Assembly: GCA_000787465.1 (NCBI GenBank)
Contig: JSYX01000661.1
Span: forward strand, 1 to 18,626
Direction: 5' to 3'
Origin: Thermomucor indicae-seudaticae
Lineage: Eukaryota; Mucoromycota; Mucoromycetes; Mucorales; Lichtheimiaceae
DNA: 18,626 nt
Below the pieces are notes generated by a model that was given only the letters and a program-made list of their open reading frames with translations, had not been told where the DNA came from and did no database searches. The stretch's first letter is position 1, and each line of letters opens with the position of its first letter. A program made the translations under genes and the position numbers. Positions 8,285-18,299 of this stretch are shown here, in pieces.

Positions 8285-8693
8285 ATGCTTGTTGATCCGA
8301 TCTGATCTCGTGGAAAGGCGTGATGGTAACTCAGGTGTTTCGTCGACTCACGGCTGATGTTGAGCGCAATGACACGACTAGTGTGCTTGGTAACCCGTGA
8401 TCTTCCAGAGTGCGGTCGCTAGGAGACTATCCCGATATCTTCAACCTCACTTTATGAAAGATTGCGACGGTCTTGCTTCCTTAGCGCTTACACCATAGGA
8501 CATTTCGGTCCTTCTCAACCCGCAAATCTCTCGTCGTTCTTCGGGTGCAAAGTCACGATCTCTCTTTTCTAATATTGTTAACAAGCAAAGGGAAATAACC
8601 ATGCATAAGGAATTTCAGCAGCCTACGTTTGAAAAACGCTCATTGGCGCGAGAAAAAGCTCAAGCAAAGCAAAAGATTCGCATTATTATCTAA
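8285..8693 (+). pseudogene. Possible coding remnant or 3' exon, unrecognised
   Basis: Two overlapping plus-strand frames look protein-like. The first (8298-8477) reads DLISWKGVMVTQVFRRLTAD and continues to SLGDYPDIFNLTL, interrupted by TGA codons at 8398-8400 and 8455-8457. The second is open without a start from 8423 to a TAA at 8691-8693 and contains YERLRRSCFLSAYTIGHFGP and a basic Gln/Lys-rich tail (EKRSLAREKAQAKQKIRIII). It would converge on RFC5. I recognise no family, and neither frame can be joined to the other by a normal intron. It may be a decayed gene or chance open frames. Confidence 0.25.
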
Positions 8694-8810
8694 CAAGTGC
8701 TCATAATTGAGGCCTGCAACTGGAAATACTAACTGTATTCACTTATTAACAAGTTACATTTTATTGCGATGGCTAGATTCCAACAGGTATAATTAGTAAC
8801 AGGAATAGCA

Positions 8811-10413
8811 TTAAATCATGCACAAGTCAACTGACCTCTTGTACATGGACATTACACTGCTTACAAAGGCTTCGAGGTGAAATATGTCTTTCTTGCCAAC
8901 TCGCATACGGTGCTCCTAATATTGTTACCATTAGCAACCGCGTAGATTGAAGCAGGAATAAAAAGCACTCGGGTTACTCACATGAAAAGCGGCTTTTTCA
9001 ATTATTGCGTCTTTGATTTCATTGTCGACTGACTGGACTAATTCGAACGCGAGATTCTATGCTCCCTGCATGAGACGAAAAGAGAAAGAGACGATATACC
9101 GGAGCGCCACTCCTAACCTTCATAACTAAACTCGGCTGAATACACCGTATTATTAAATCGTACAAGTTTGTTCGTATTTTCAGCAGTCTGTAGGACAAAA
9201 AAAATAAAATTAAGCTGGGTGTCTGGACGCGAGTACGTCAAACTTACTGTGCTGGAGATTGTTCCTGAAGTATAAGCGACGCGATCTTACGAATTACCAG
9301 TTCCCAGTCCACAGGCTCTGGCTTCTCGACCTCTGCCAAATGTGTGCTATATGCACACAAACAAAAAGAAAAAAACGTGTAAGAAACATTGTTATCGAAG
9401 GAAGAAGTGATGGATATTGCAAACGAAGAACTTACTGTCGTACAGCCGTGCTTTCCAGCGCCAACAGAGATGCTCTTAGATTACACTGATTCGCCAATGC
9501 AATATTCTCTGCCAGCTTGTCGGGCAAGGCGACCTTTTCTCGACTTGCGACATCTTGTAAACACTTTTTCACTTCTTGAACAGAGGGTCTCGCGACTCGC
9601 ATCAGTAAGCATCTAGATCGAACTGGTGCAATAATTTTGCTTAAACTGTTGCAGCAAAGAATAAGACGCATGTTGGCCGTGTATTTTTCCATGGTACGAC
9701 GTAAAGCGGCTTGTGCTTCGCGTGTCAGCTCGTCGGCCTGATCAATGACGACGACTGTGCCGTAAAGGACAAGTGTGCTTTAGCGTACGAAAACGCAGGA
9801 AAAGAACTCCCAATAGCATATATGTCACGTTACCCTTAAAGCTATGCTTTGCATTCGCATCGATTTGCTGAGACTGTGCTACGGCTTTAATAACATCCTG
9901 CACAATGACGCGGTCGTATATTCCCAAATCACTTTTTTGTAGTCTCGTTAGAAAACCACATGCCATGCTGGACATTCTCTCGACGAGAACACTAGTAGTA
10001 TACCTTGGGTTGAACTCAATGTGGTAATTACTTGAGACTGTCGAGAATGTGAGTTTGCGATTGGATGTTGTGGCGAAAAGCCGTTGATCGATTTTCAACT
10101 ACAAGGCAAAAAGAAATGAAAAGGTCAAGCTCTCACTAGCAACTATTTGCAGCGTACCTTTTCAACACCAGGACCGTAGATCTCTCTCAAAGCGGCCGCA
10201 ATGCGTGTCTTTTTGCCAGCTCCCGAGGGACCGTAAAAGAGCATATGCGGGAAGTCCTCTGTTGCCGCCTATGGTGGACGTTCATTAGGCAGCGGGTAAT
10301 GAAGTGACGCTTCCAGCAACTCTTACAAGTCGCTTTATCTGTTTCGTGAGACCATGATGATACGTTAATTGATCAAGACTCGTGGGCTTGTATTTATCGA
10401 CCCAAAGGCTCAT
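8811..10413 (-). CDS. RFC5: Replication factor C small subunit (Rfc5; human RFC3/RFC38 orthologue)
   Basis: Clamp-loader subunit that helps load PCNA onto primer-template junctions in the nucleus. I rebuilt nine exons: 10413-10327, 10268-10158, 10098-10004, 9931-9834, 9754-9436, 9346-9248, 9187-9118, 9056-8982 and 8915-8811. All eight introns (58-89 nt) have GT-AG borders, frame is kept throughout, and the product is 352 aa (yeast Rfc5 354, human RFC3 356). The N-terminus [20 protein letters not shown] is diagnostic. Walker A is GPSGAGKKT (residues 42-50); the Walker B region [10 protein letters not shown] (131-140) departs from the DExx pattern, as expected for this non-hydrolysing subunit. 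The RFC-box motif PVRSRC (174-179) lies within [20 protein letters not shown]. The C-terminal collar ends with [10 protein letters not shown], slightly divergent. The start at 10413 has a good GACAATG context. The gene looks intact. It is divergent from the USP gene. Confidence 0.95.
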
Positions 10414-11534
10414 TGTCGGTAACAAAAACTGCTTGACGCGAAAAGTCCACGAAAACGGAAATCATCGAAAAGCGGAATTTCACCGCGTGCCTTGCTTGCG
10501 TATTGTTTAACTGGGTACGCCTTGAATGAGCGAGAGCGTATCCGTTTATAATCGATGTGACAATGTCGTCAAACAGATCTTTCTGTCACGATTTCAGGAG
10601 TACTCGCATGCCTAGTTCATAATAGAGCAAATGGAAGTTCTGTTATGTAAGCATTGGGGGGTACGAATGGTATCTTTCAATGATTCTTTGGGAACATCAC
10701 AGTCAAACAATGCGGTGACAGCTACTGGTTGGTTAGCGAGCATGGTCTCTCTTATATTCGTGCTCATGGTCGCTTTAATTTTCCGCTTACTTGATAATGG
10801 ATACGAAGTGATTTTTAATAGGTTCGATAGTTCATGTTGTGTAGCTTGTTTTGCGCCGGAGCGTGCATAATGGATGACATAATGGATGCAAATCAACGAC
10901 GCCAAACAGATTATCGTGACGGCAATGCCACGGTTGGGGCGTTGAACCCCTGCTCGCAGGGTTTCGTTAGTACCTGTCGAGTTACTGGCGCATTTACTAT
11001 GACGTATTCAGAGGAAGAAGGGACGCTCTGATGAGCAAATTCATGTGCTAACCGCGTTCGAAGCTCACTGTAAGGTTTGCTCTCTCGTTGCTCTTTGTTT
11101 TGGTGCAAAATGCACCATAGAACCCCAAACGCTCAAGCAACAAGTAGCATACCACGCTAGTATACAGACTTTTTAAAAAACCTCCATGATCGCTTGAATC
11201 AATGCTACGATATTATTGTGGATTAAGAGCTGAATGTCATGCGTATTCTACACGGACTATAATATTTGCGAGCTTGATCCACGAACCTTCATAGATTTTC
11301 AGACAGAAAGCTACCTTTTGTTCATATTGCAATCAGTTCACAAGCAGCGGATAAAGGTTGTCCAACTGATCGGTTGATGCGTGTCCTTCTTATTATTAGG
11401 GCAAACATTCCTTTTCGACATTCTTTGATCCCGTCGATTTCTCAGCCCAGGTTCGATCCCCCAAAATTTCTCCCGATAGCACAGCACAGACCTGGCTTTT
11501 GTTCGTGTCCTTTTCTTTTTCAGCGATTGTGACA
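10414..11534. other. Intergenic region between divergent RFC5 and USP-type genes
   Basis: About 1.1 kb that must contain both promoters. Near RFC5, at 10435-10444, the minus strand reads TTTTCGCGTC, which resembles E2F/MBF-type cell-cycle sites common upstream of replication genes; this is only a motif match. A 79-codon plus-strand frame (10631-10870) has one hydrophobic stretch (WLASMVSLIFVLMVALIF), and a 97-codon minus-strand frame overlaps it. Neither has supporting evidence, so I call no gene. The rest shows nothing I recognise. Confidence 0.45.
10435..10444 (-). promoter_or_regulatory. E2F/MBF-like motif upstream of RFC5
   Basis: TTTTCGCGTC on the coding strand of RFC5, about 22-31 nt before the start codon. 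MBF/E2F-type factors bind CGCG-centred sites upstream of S-phase genes. The match is short and could be chance, and it may lie in the 5' UTR. Confidence 0.25.
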
Positions 11535-14500
11535 ATGACCACGCGAGATGAGATTGAGGAAGCGATTCGTCGGATACAGGACTTGGTAAAACATATTTTC
11601 GTTGATTCTTCTTCTACATCAGCTAGGCCCACCTGTGGGGCCGATTGGTTTTCTTGCTTTTGTCCCGATTTTCCTGCATTTGAAACAGAATTGAGGTCAT
11701 TACGTTGCATGCTTTATCTGCTGACAATCGGGTTCACTTGTGTTCAAGGGTATCAGTCGTAAACAAGCGATCAAGGCACTTTCGGTATGAGTTACTTTGC
11801 CGCGTCATCGCAAGACTTGTTTCTCAAACATGGCAATCACTTTTCGCGCCACGTTACGATTGAATAGCGATATAACTATGACGTGACTCGAGCGGCTGAC
11901 TACATTTTCTCTGGCAATGTTATTGACAGTGATGACGAGGCAGGAGGAGTAAGGGAACTTGGTCCAGGAAACTGGATTTTTCCCCTCATTTTCGGAAATT
12001 AAGCGTGTTGCATGAATTATAGACAAGCTGGCCCCAAAACGAAAGTTCAGTAAAGAATGCAAACGAGAACCTTGACGCATGGCAAGGCCCTCCTCATGGT
12101 GCACAAGTTTCTTCTTCCGACGCTGATGCACGATCAATTGATTCTGCCCAAGGCAGTGTGGGCTCTACGCGTGAATATGGTTGGTATGCAGGATATTGTG
12201 AACAAAGGGGGAACTTGGAGTGCTGTTACTGCAAGGATCTAAGGAAGAAAATTGGGCTGCCATCCGGATTTACATATAGAACACTCATCATCCTTATATA
12301 CTTACAGATACAGACGCGAAGACAGGTAACAAGGCGTTTCTGGTCAAGGATTTCAGGAAATCGACATCTGAAACGAGTTCATCAAATTATGACCCAAATA
12401 TGTGGAGCTTAGTACCTCTCGGTGCTGATGTTGGTAGCCTAAGAAGGATGCACACAAAGACATGAACCCATTAACATGTACCGTAGGACAGCACGAGACA
12501 GGAAAGTCAAGAAGAGTTTGCTGCACCTGAGAGATCCTCACCGTCATTGGCAAAATCAAACCTGACATGGTGGATCGATCCAGAAAACCCCAAAGACCGC
12601 TCAGCTACCCATGGAATGTAGGTTGCCTACTTGTAAGACCATACTACTGTTGACTAACAATGGCGTGACAGTCCTATCGGCCTACGTCCACCTCCTTATA
12701 ATTTCCCTCATGCACCTCTTGTCATACTGTCACTTTTTCACATCACGTATTTTCAGCACGCTGTCCTAGCATACCGACCAATACCATACTCGTGGGAATC
12801 GCCATTAGACTTTTGGAAGGGTTATGGGCGAGCTGTGCCTGGCTACACTCTGCAACCCGCCAAGCTGGAATCAGAACCTGTTGAACGTTTTAAAGAACCA
12901 CAAGAAGCGCCTACTAACACAGATGAAGGGTCATTGCTTTGGCACTCAGACAGCCGAAAACAAGAATACGAACCTCGAAAGCTTCCGCCTTCTGTTATAG
13001 GTAAACTGTTTCCAATATAACATTCATTCAGATCAACTAACTAATGCTATCACAAACATTCAAAAGCGGTCGCGGAAATGCAGAGATTGTTTGCATTTTT
13101 GCAGAAGTCCAAGCGTCAGTATGGTTCCGTGACTCAACTTGTTCGTGCACTGGACTACAAGAATACACACAGCACATGGGATATTAATGACAGTGGCATT
13201 GATGGTTTGTCGGATAATCATGGATTGGATGCCATTAAAACGCATTCTCAATACGTCTTGGACAGGATTCTTGGAAACTCTGATGAATTGTCTCATTGAG
13301 GCAGACAGAGAAATGTCGTCGGAAACGCCAAAAGACAATTGGAGCACATCCATTAAAGAGTACGCGAAAGAAACATCTTGTACAACATGATAGGAAAATA
13401 GGAAACTCACGAACTTTTCTTAGATTATTCACATTTAAAGCCCAAGTCCAATATGGGTCAGAGACTGACGAAGAAGAAGTTTATTTTCTAATATCCTTTT
13501 TCTCGCGTTGGACATCAAGCATGCTGATTGTTGATATCAAAGACTTAACGCATTTAATGTTTACACCTTAGGAACAAACGCTAGTATGCGAAGCTTCCAT
13601 GGCTGTCTTGGGCCATTGGTCTATGAAAGTTATGCAACGCAGAATGATGACTCGGACAGTGTAAACAGCAACTCAAGTACGGAGAGCACACGGTTCAAAA
13701 TGACCACTTTTGAAACTGTTCCGCCCATCATGATCGTTACCTTGGAAGATCGGTCGGAAGGCGCATCCGAATCCAAGACTGCCACAAGAGGCGAACAGAA
13801 AAGTGAATTCAAAGTGGAAAAGACTATTTATATGGACCGCTATCTTTTGGAGAACAAAGATAAAGCGCTTCAAGGATACCAGGAGATTGAAGGATGGCGC
13901 AGTAAGGCAAAGCAAGCTAGGAAGGAAATGCTGAGAATTAAGCACTACAATGTAACTATTATGTGACATCGGCTTGTAAAGGCTAAAGACAGTGATGGTT
14001 TACGATCAAAGGTGCTTAGGGCTCAGCGACTGTTGATAAGCGCACAGTTTTGAACAAGACTTTACAATACTTTAATGAAAAGGACGATAGTGGCGAGGTT
14101 TTGGAGACATTGCGTACTGTCCTCACCAAAGTCGATGATGATCTTGGCACTCGGTTACAAGGTAAGGCCTTACATTAGTATGCGCGTTGACCCCATTTGA
14201 CTCACGATGCCCGGGCCAAAAAAAAAAAGAATTGCAGAAAGCGGAAGACGAGAGCCAAGAAATGATATCCAAAGTTTTTGATATTCCAGAACTTCAGAGG
14301 AATCCATATGACCTTCGTGCTGTCATTTATCACGACGGCATGGCTGGGACAGGTCATTATTGGGGCTACTTATGGGTGGAGCCGGCTGAAGAAAACCTCC
14401 TGCAGGATATCCCAAACGACAGCGGCGGGTGGTTCCGGTTTTGTGATGCGATTGTGGAGCCAGCCACAGAGCAAGACATATACCGTGAGGCGTCCTGCCC

Positions 14501-15955
14501 TGTCATGCTAGTGTACGTTGACAGGAACACACCAAAGATACCATGCAAACTCTTACTTAATACCATGCCTGCAAGCTTACACGTAAGTGCTGAACAAAGC
14601 GGCGCGTTAATTCTGTGAAACGGGGTATTGACCTACAGACGGACAGGACTTCGTTGACAAAGACAACCAGCTATTTGCCGAAGAAATTGAGAAATACGAA
14701 AACAGGGCGGCAAACCGGCCTAGAATCATGTTGAACTTGGAACCTTTAGAAGACGACACAGAAGAAGAAGAAGAAGAAGAAGAAGAAGAAGGAGATTCGG
14801 TCACGTTCGACGAAGCCGATTCAGGAGGCACGGCTGTAGGCCCGTCCACGGAAGCCAATACTGAAGAGTTACAAAAATATTCTTATTCGGGTAACGCATT
14901 CAATGCCCTGAAAGATTATGTCGAATCGGAGGTCGCCGCTGTGGAGAAGTACAGTCCTGACGATTACCGCCTTGTACAAAAGTAATGGGAGATAAAATAC
15001 CATGACATATGTTATCCTTCAATCGTCACTCACCGCGTCTTTACTTCCATCCCACTCATTCCCATGGAAACAAGCTTTCATTCCTTTTTGGCCAGAACAA
15101 AGCACGTCTCAGCTCTCATAGAATATGTCACGTTTTATTCTACATGTGAAAAAAATGTCCCTAGGGTGAGTACTTTTATGTTTTCTTTTCTTCCAATGAT
15201 CGGGTCTGGCTGATTTGCCTTTTTCGAGAAGGAAGTACGCTGGGATCTTGAAAAGACAAAGTCTGCGAAGCAAGATCCGAGTTTGAAACCGCTGTGGGAC
15301 ATGCATGATGCTTTTGTTCATATTGCAGGCATTGTGACGCGTGGGCTATCTGATTTCTTGAAAGACGACTATCACGATGCGATGTTGTTCCTCGTTGCAG
15401 CACGACAGAAAGAGGCCATCTGGAAAGCAGAGTTTAAAAGCAACGAGGCACAGACGAATGGTAGCAATCTCGACAATGTTGGTTTTTCTTCTGTGGTTGA
15501 CCGTGTCGGAAGAATCTGTCTAAAGGTAAACCGACATCTTTTTCCTGTACAAGAAAGAGAGTTGAATTTTTCGTCAATGCTAAAAACGCATTTTCAAGGC
15601 TTTAAATGATGCGGCATATAGTAAAGCAAGGACTGCAGGATATAGGAGGCGAGGGCTTGAGGAAGGCTTAAGAGTAGCACAATACGCTCGAGAATTTCTT
15701 GGCCCACTGTCTCTGTCTTCGGATGAGCTATTTGCAGAGATAAGGGAGAAATGGTTGGCTTATGTTGAGACTGAAGGCTTGGACCTGGAAGGTCCTCAAG
15801 TTGAATTACTGAACATGCTGATTATGAGCCTAATCGAGGGTGGTGGAGGCCAAACAGGAGAACTGGAAGTCCGGATGCCTGATTTCGAAGAAACACAAGA
15901 GATCTGGCTCGCTTACAAAGAAGCACGCGAAGCTACAGAACAACGTTTACAATAA
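11535..15955 (+). CDS. USP25/USP28-type ubiquitin-specific protease homologue lacking the catalytic cysteine
   Basis: I rebuilt 17 exons: 11535-11585, 11749-11784, 11868-11948, 12023-12179, 12308-12429, 12502-12617, 12672-13000, 13067-13204, 13266-13359, 13424-13506, 13572-13951, 14020-14161, 14230-14582, 14647-14981, 15075-15165, 15232-15525 and 15599-15955. All introns are GT-AG (54-163 nt) and the frame holds for 1052 aa (human USP28 1077, USP25 1055). Residues 1-56 form a UBA-like domain (GISRKQAIKALSRYNYDVTR). The Cys-box region (from about 188) reads IPIGLRPPPYNFPHAPLV then LSLFHITYF, with no Cys where GLxNxGNTC is expected. Later come VPPIMIVTLEDRSE and IYMDRYLLENKDK (compare IYMDRY in USP28), a coiled-coil insert, and an intact His box, GTGHYWGYLWVEP (His about 619) with GGWFRFCDAIVEP. 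An acidic run of ten Glu (733-742) precedes a USP25/28-like helical C-terminus (VTRGLSDFLKDDYHDAMLFL). Likely a nuclear or cytosolic ubiquitin-binding scaffold rather than a protease; that is inference. The start has a GACAATG context. Some donors are GTTGG-type, so exon edges near 12180, 12430 and 13507 are less sure. Confidence 0.88.
14761..14790 (+). repeat. (GAA)10 microsatellite within the USP-type coding region
   Basis: Ten consecutive GAA codons give a Glu tract in the acidic linker after the USP core. A pure trinucleotide run in an exon is prone to length variation but keeps frame. Confidence 0.9.
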
Positions 15956-15956
15956 A
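15951..15956 (+). terminator. AATAAA polyadenylation-signal candidate overlapping the USP stop codon
   Basis: The last codons, CAA TAA followed by A, create AATAAA across the stop (TAA at 15953-15955). Fungal poly(A) signals are loose, so this may be coincidental. The convergent STIMATE-type gene ends only 169 bp downstream, so 3' UTRs must be short or overlap. Confidence 0.3.
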
Positions 15957-16124
15957 GAAAGGAAAACGTAATGCCTGGAATACTTTGCTTGCAAAGACCA
16001 CTTGGACGATAGTCCATTTTCTTTACTGTGCATGAGTTCGCTGTGTACAGAATGGGATATTGAATGTACAGAAAGGAGTCTTTAGGGCTGATATATAATA
16101 TACAGGAACGTTGAAGAGGGTATA

Positions 16125-17324
16125 TCAAGGAGATTGGCGACGAATATTGGTGTTTAGCTCGTGTAAACTATTATCCGACCGTGATGCTGTTAAAGGGAAA
16201 CCTTGAAACTGATCTTGGTCTTGAAAATCTTCGAACGACCGCTGGTTATTATGATTATTCGCCTGTCCGTCATTTTTTGCAACCAAGGTTGGGTCATTCG
16301 CATTAGGAGTCGAAGGTTCATGATGGTCAACGAGTTCCGAAGAGTCTCCCGTGAACGGCCGATCTTCTCTATCGTCGTTTTCTTCGTCGTCCGTGACTAG
16401 CAAGACTTGCGCATCGTCTTCGTCCGGCGAAAGGTGGATGTGTTGCTTTTTGCCTGACTTGTGCTTGACGATCGTATCAATAACCCAGAACTGAATAATG
16501 TTCATCACAAGTGGGAAGCTAAACAGTCCTTGATTAGCTAAAAATCACAGCGTCGTTCACTCTCCTTCGAAAGCGCATACATTAACATGACAAAGACAAC
16601 TTGCAGCTTGTAATTCCCCATGGTCCATTCAAGAACCCACCGGCCAACGTCCGATAACCACGGACATAGATGAAACAGGGCCACGACCGTGAGCTTCATC
16701 AGGATTAAACCGGTGATATAGACAGATAGTTGTTTCAACCAGCGTTTCAGTTGTCGCCTCAGAGGTGGATCGCCATAGACACCACTTTGGAACCCAGATA
16801 GTCGAAGACGCTCAATCAAGACGTACTGGAACCCTGAAAGGATGGCCCACAGAATACCGACTCCAATCGTTGTGTCTACCAAAATGTTTAAAAAGTACCT
16901 GAATCCTATGAGTTCAGCTTCTGCCTCGCTTTTGCCTTCTGAAGATGAGTCATTACCATACACAAGGGTTCGACTGCTGCCCTTCCAGGCTATCGCCGGA
17001 AATATAGGACGCGATAACGTTGAGCGAATGGATCACAATCCCGCCCACAAGCTGCTTGCTCACGTCCAATGCCCTAAAATCAGGCCTGAAGTGTTATCGC
17101 TCCTCCAGTCATCATCGCCAAATCCTCTCGACGAACCAGATTCGCATAGGACGCCGTGGGTTCTCTCGCTGTCGCTTAATCAATAACGTAGAAAACGCTG
17201 CTGTTGCAAGACACAGTTGAATGAAAATGGCAAACGAATCCATTAATTTGCATCCAGCTTCGGCATCGTCCCCATCTTGCAATGGAGGAGGCGGCGGTGG
17301 TGGCGGTGCTCGATATTCCAACAT
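16125..17324 (-). CDS. STIMATE/TMEM110-like, YPL162C-type multi-pass membrane protein
   Basis: Four exons: 17324-17137, 17073-16957, 16898-16581 and 16518-16125. Introns are 58-63 nt with GT-AG ends, and frame is kept for 338 aa. The family is named for human STIMATE, an ER protein that modulates STIM/Orai calcium entry, and for the yeast vacuolar-membrane protein YPL162C. The role in this fungus is not known. The N-terminus is short with eight Pro in a row, then five hydrophobic segments: [76 protein letters not shown] and [20 protein letters not shown]. Family hallmarks include RRPMRIWALDVSKQ after helix 1, [15 protein letters not shown] before helix 3, and YGDPP in the central loop. The C-terminal 110 residues are acidic and Asn/Gln/Ser-rich, probably cytosolic and disordered. 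The start at 17324 is the first ATG in frame; a Met just before helix 1 is an alternative. It converges on the USP-type gene and appears intact. Confidence 0.9.
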
Positions 17325-17458
17325 TAGGTCTCTTGTCTAGGCTTTTTCCGGCACAGTTTGCAGTAAGCCGGCTTGCCTTTTTGCGCTGAGCTGCAATTTC
17401 ATTTCGCGCTGGCATCTGATCGATCTTTTTGCGTAGAAAGTGATCGGTTTGCGCTAAT

Positions 17459-17857
17459 GGCATTCGTTTTTGCGTTACGTTAAAATTGGCTTTGCGACAA
17501 GTTAAAGCTTCAGGAGCGCCACGACTAAAGCTGATATGAGTATTTTATTGCTTTGTTATTGCTATTGTCATGGCAACTTTAACGATGAACAGCCATCGCA
17601 TGTGTGGACAATGTTGGGACAGATATATGAAAGCCCTGACGCACTTGCTACAATACCCTCCAAATCGAATTCAAGGACACGGTATTCCTGTTGGCTGTCA
17701 ACACAGCTGCTGAGCGCGCAGGTCTTGATCGACAGGCGGTCAGTCGGCATGTTCCGTGAAAGGCTAAAGGTCGACCACTGTCCACTTGACGATTCCGCTT
17801 TAGGCTCCTGCTACAGGACGACTTGTTAGCGATGTGATTGCTCCATATATCGAATGA
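17459..17857 (+). pseudogene. Decayed or fragmentary coding sequence, unrecognised
   Basis: Protein-like sequence appears in two plus-strand frames. One, from 17593, reads PSHVWTMLGQIYESPDALA and may follow an acceptor (GAACAG preceded by CTTTAAC). The other, from about 17649, reads YNTLQIEFKDTVFLLAVNTA and AERAGLDRQAVSRH. A GT-AG intron (about 17748-17803) would then join it in frame to APATGRLVSDVIAPYIE and a TGA at 17855-17857. The two parts are out of frame by one base near 17648, and no GT is available there for an intron, so either the gene is broken or one segment is spurious. An ATG at 17459 lies divergently 135 bp from the STIMATE-type start, but I cannot connect it. No family recognised. 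Confidence 0.3.
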
Positions 17858-18026
17858 TTCATATACATTCGTCCGAGACTCAAGTTGACAACTTGCAGGG
17901 GAGTGCTTAACCGCTAGCATTTTCCGTTGCCGTCACTTTGCGCTCGCCTTTAGCTATGCGAGAGTTCTCATCTAAAATTTGTATTTGCTGACTCAGTTAC
18001 ATTCAAAGCGTTTTTACGTCGTACTG
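17858..18026. other. Stretch with no recognisable gene
   Basis: Short gap between the decayed plus-strand remnant and the stop of the small minus-strand ORF. I see no support for a gene or repeat. Confidence 0.4.
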
Positions 18027-18299
18027 CTAGAATGGTGGAAGCGATCGATGGATAATAGACGAATCATACTGTTCATGATTTTGGTTCGGACAAACTGCTT
18101 CCAGTAATGATTTATTTTCCTCATGAGGTGAGTCAATGTTTCTCTTAAACATTTTTGCATCGTATGGAAGCAACAGCGAGTGGTTTTTTTGCCAAATCTT
18201 TTTATCGTCTTCTTTACTGTCTAAAATGGATTTGTCATTTGCCGCACAATCTTCGACGTCGAGATTTTGCATGTTGTCATTGGAGGACGGTACATCCAA
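18027..18299 (-). CDS. Small acidic hydrophilic protein, unknown
   Basis: A 90-codon minus-strand frame (MDVPSSNDNMQNLDVEDCAA at its start, SSIIHRSLPPF at its end) rich in Asp, Glu, Ser and Asn, with no membrane segment, signal peptide or known domain. A plausible acceptor, CTGTAG, lies just upstream of the ATG, so the frame may be the last exon of a gene with a short first exon near 18350. A TATA-like TTTTATAATTAAG lies further upstream, around 18380-18395 on the minus strand. It could be a genuine small gene, the 3' end of a larger one, or a chance frame; composition favours coding, weakly. Confidence 0.35.
   Translation of the reverse strand: MDVPSSNDNMQNLDVEDCAANDKSILDSKEDDKKIWQKNHSLLLPYDAKMFKRNIDSPHEENKSLLEAVCPNQNHEQYDSSIIHRSLPPF

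Noticed and set aside
10612..10905. Overlapping plus and minus frames in the RFC5/USP intergenic region, one with a hydrophobic stretch.
   Set aside because: There is no homology, splice context or composition to choose either strand, and short open frames like these are expected by chance.
11430..11475. A GGTTCGATCCC string resembling a tRNA T-loop.
   Set aside because: The flanking bases do not form a T-stem, and no acceptor, D or anticodon stem can be drawn upstream.
8398..13966. The idea that TGA is read as sense in this genome.
   Set aside because: The STIMATE-type gene ends at TGA at the expected length, and RFC5 and the USP-type gene contain no in-frame TGA once introns are removed.
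13205..14052. Apparent frameshifts (near 13267 and 14050), an in-frame TGA at 13964 and a break near 13500 in the USP-type gene, which first looked like pseudogene lesions.
   Set aside because: Each is removed by an ordinary 61-68 nt GT-AG intron (13205-13265, 13507-13571, 13952-14019) that restores a single frame, so the gene is better read as intact.
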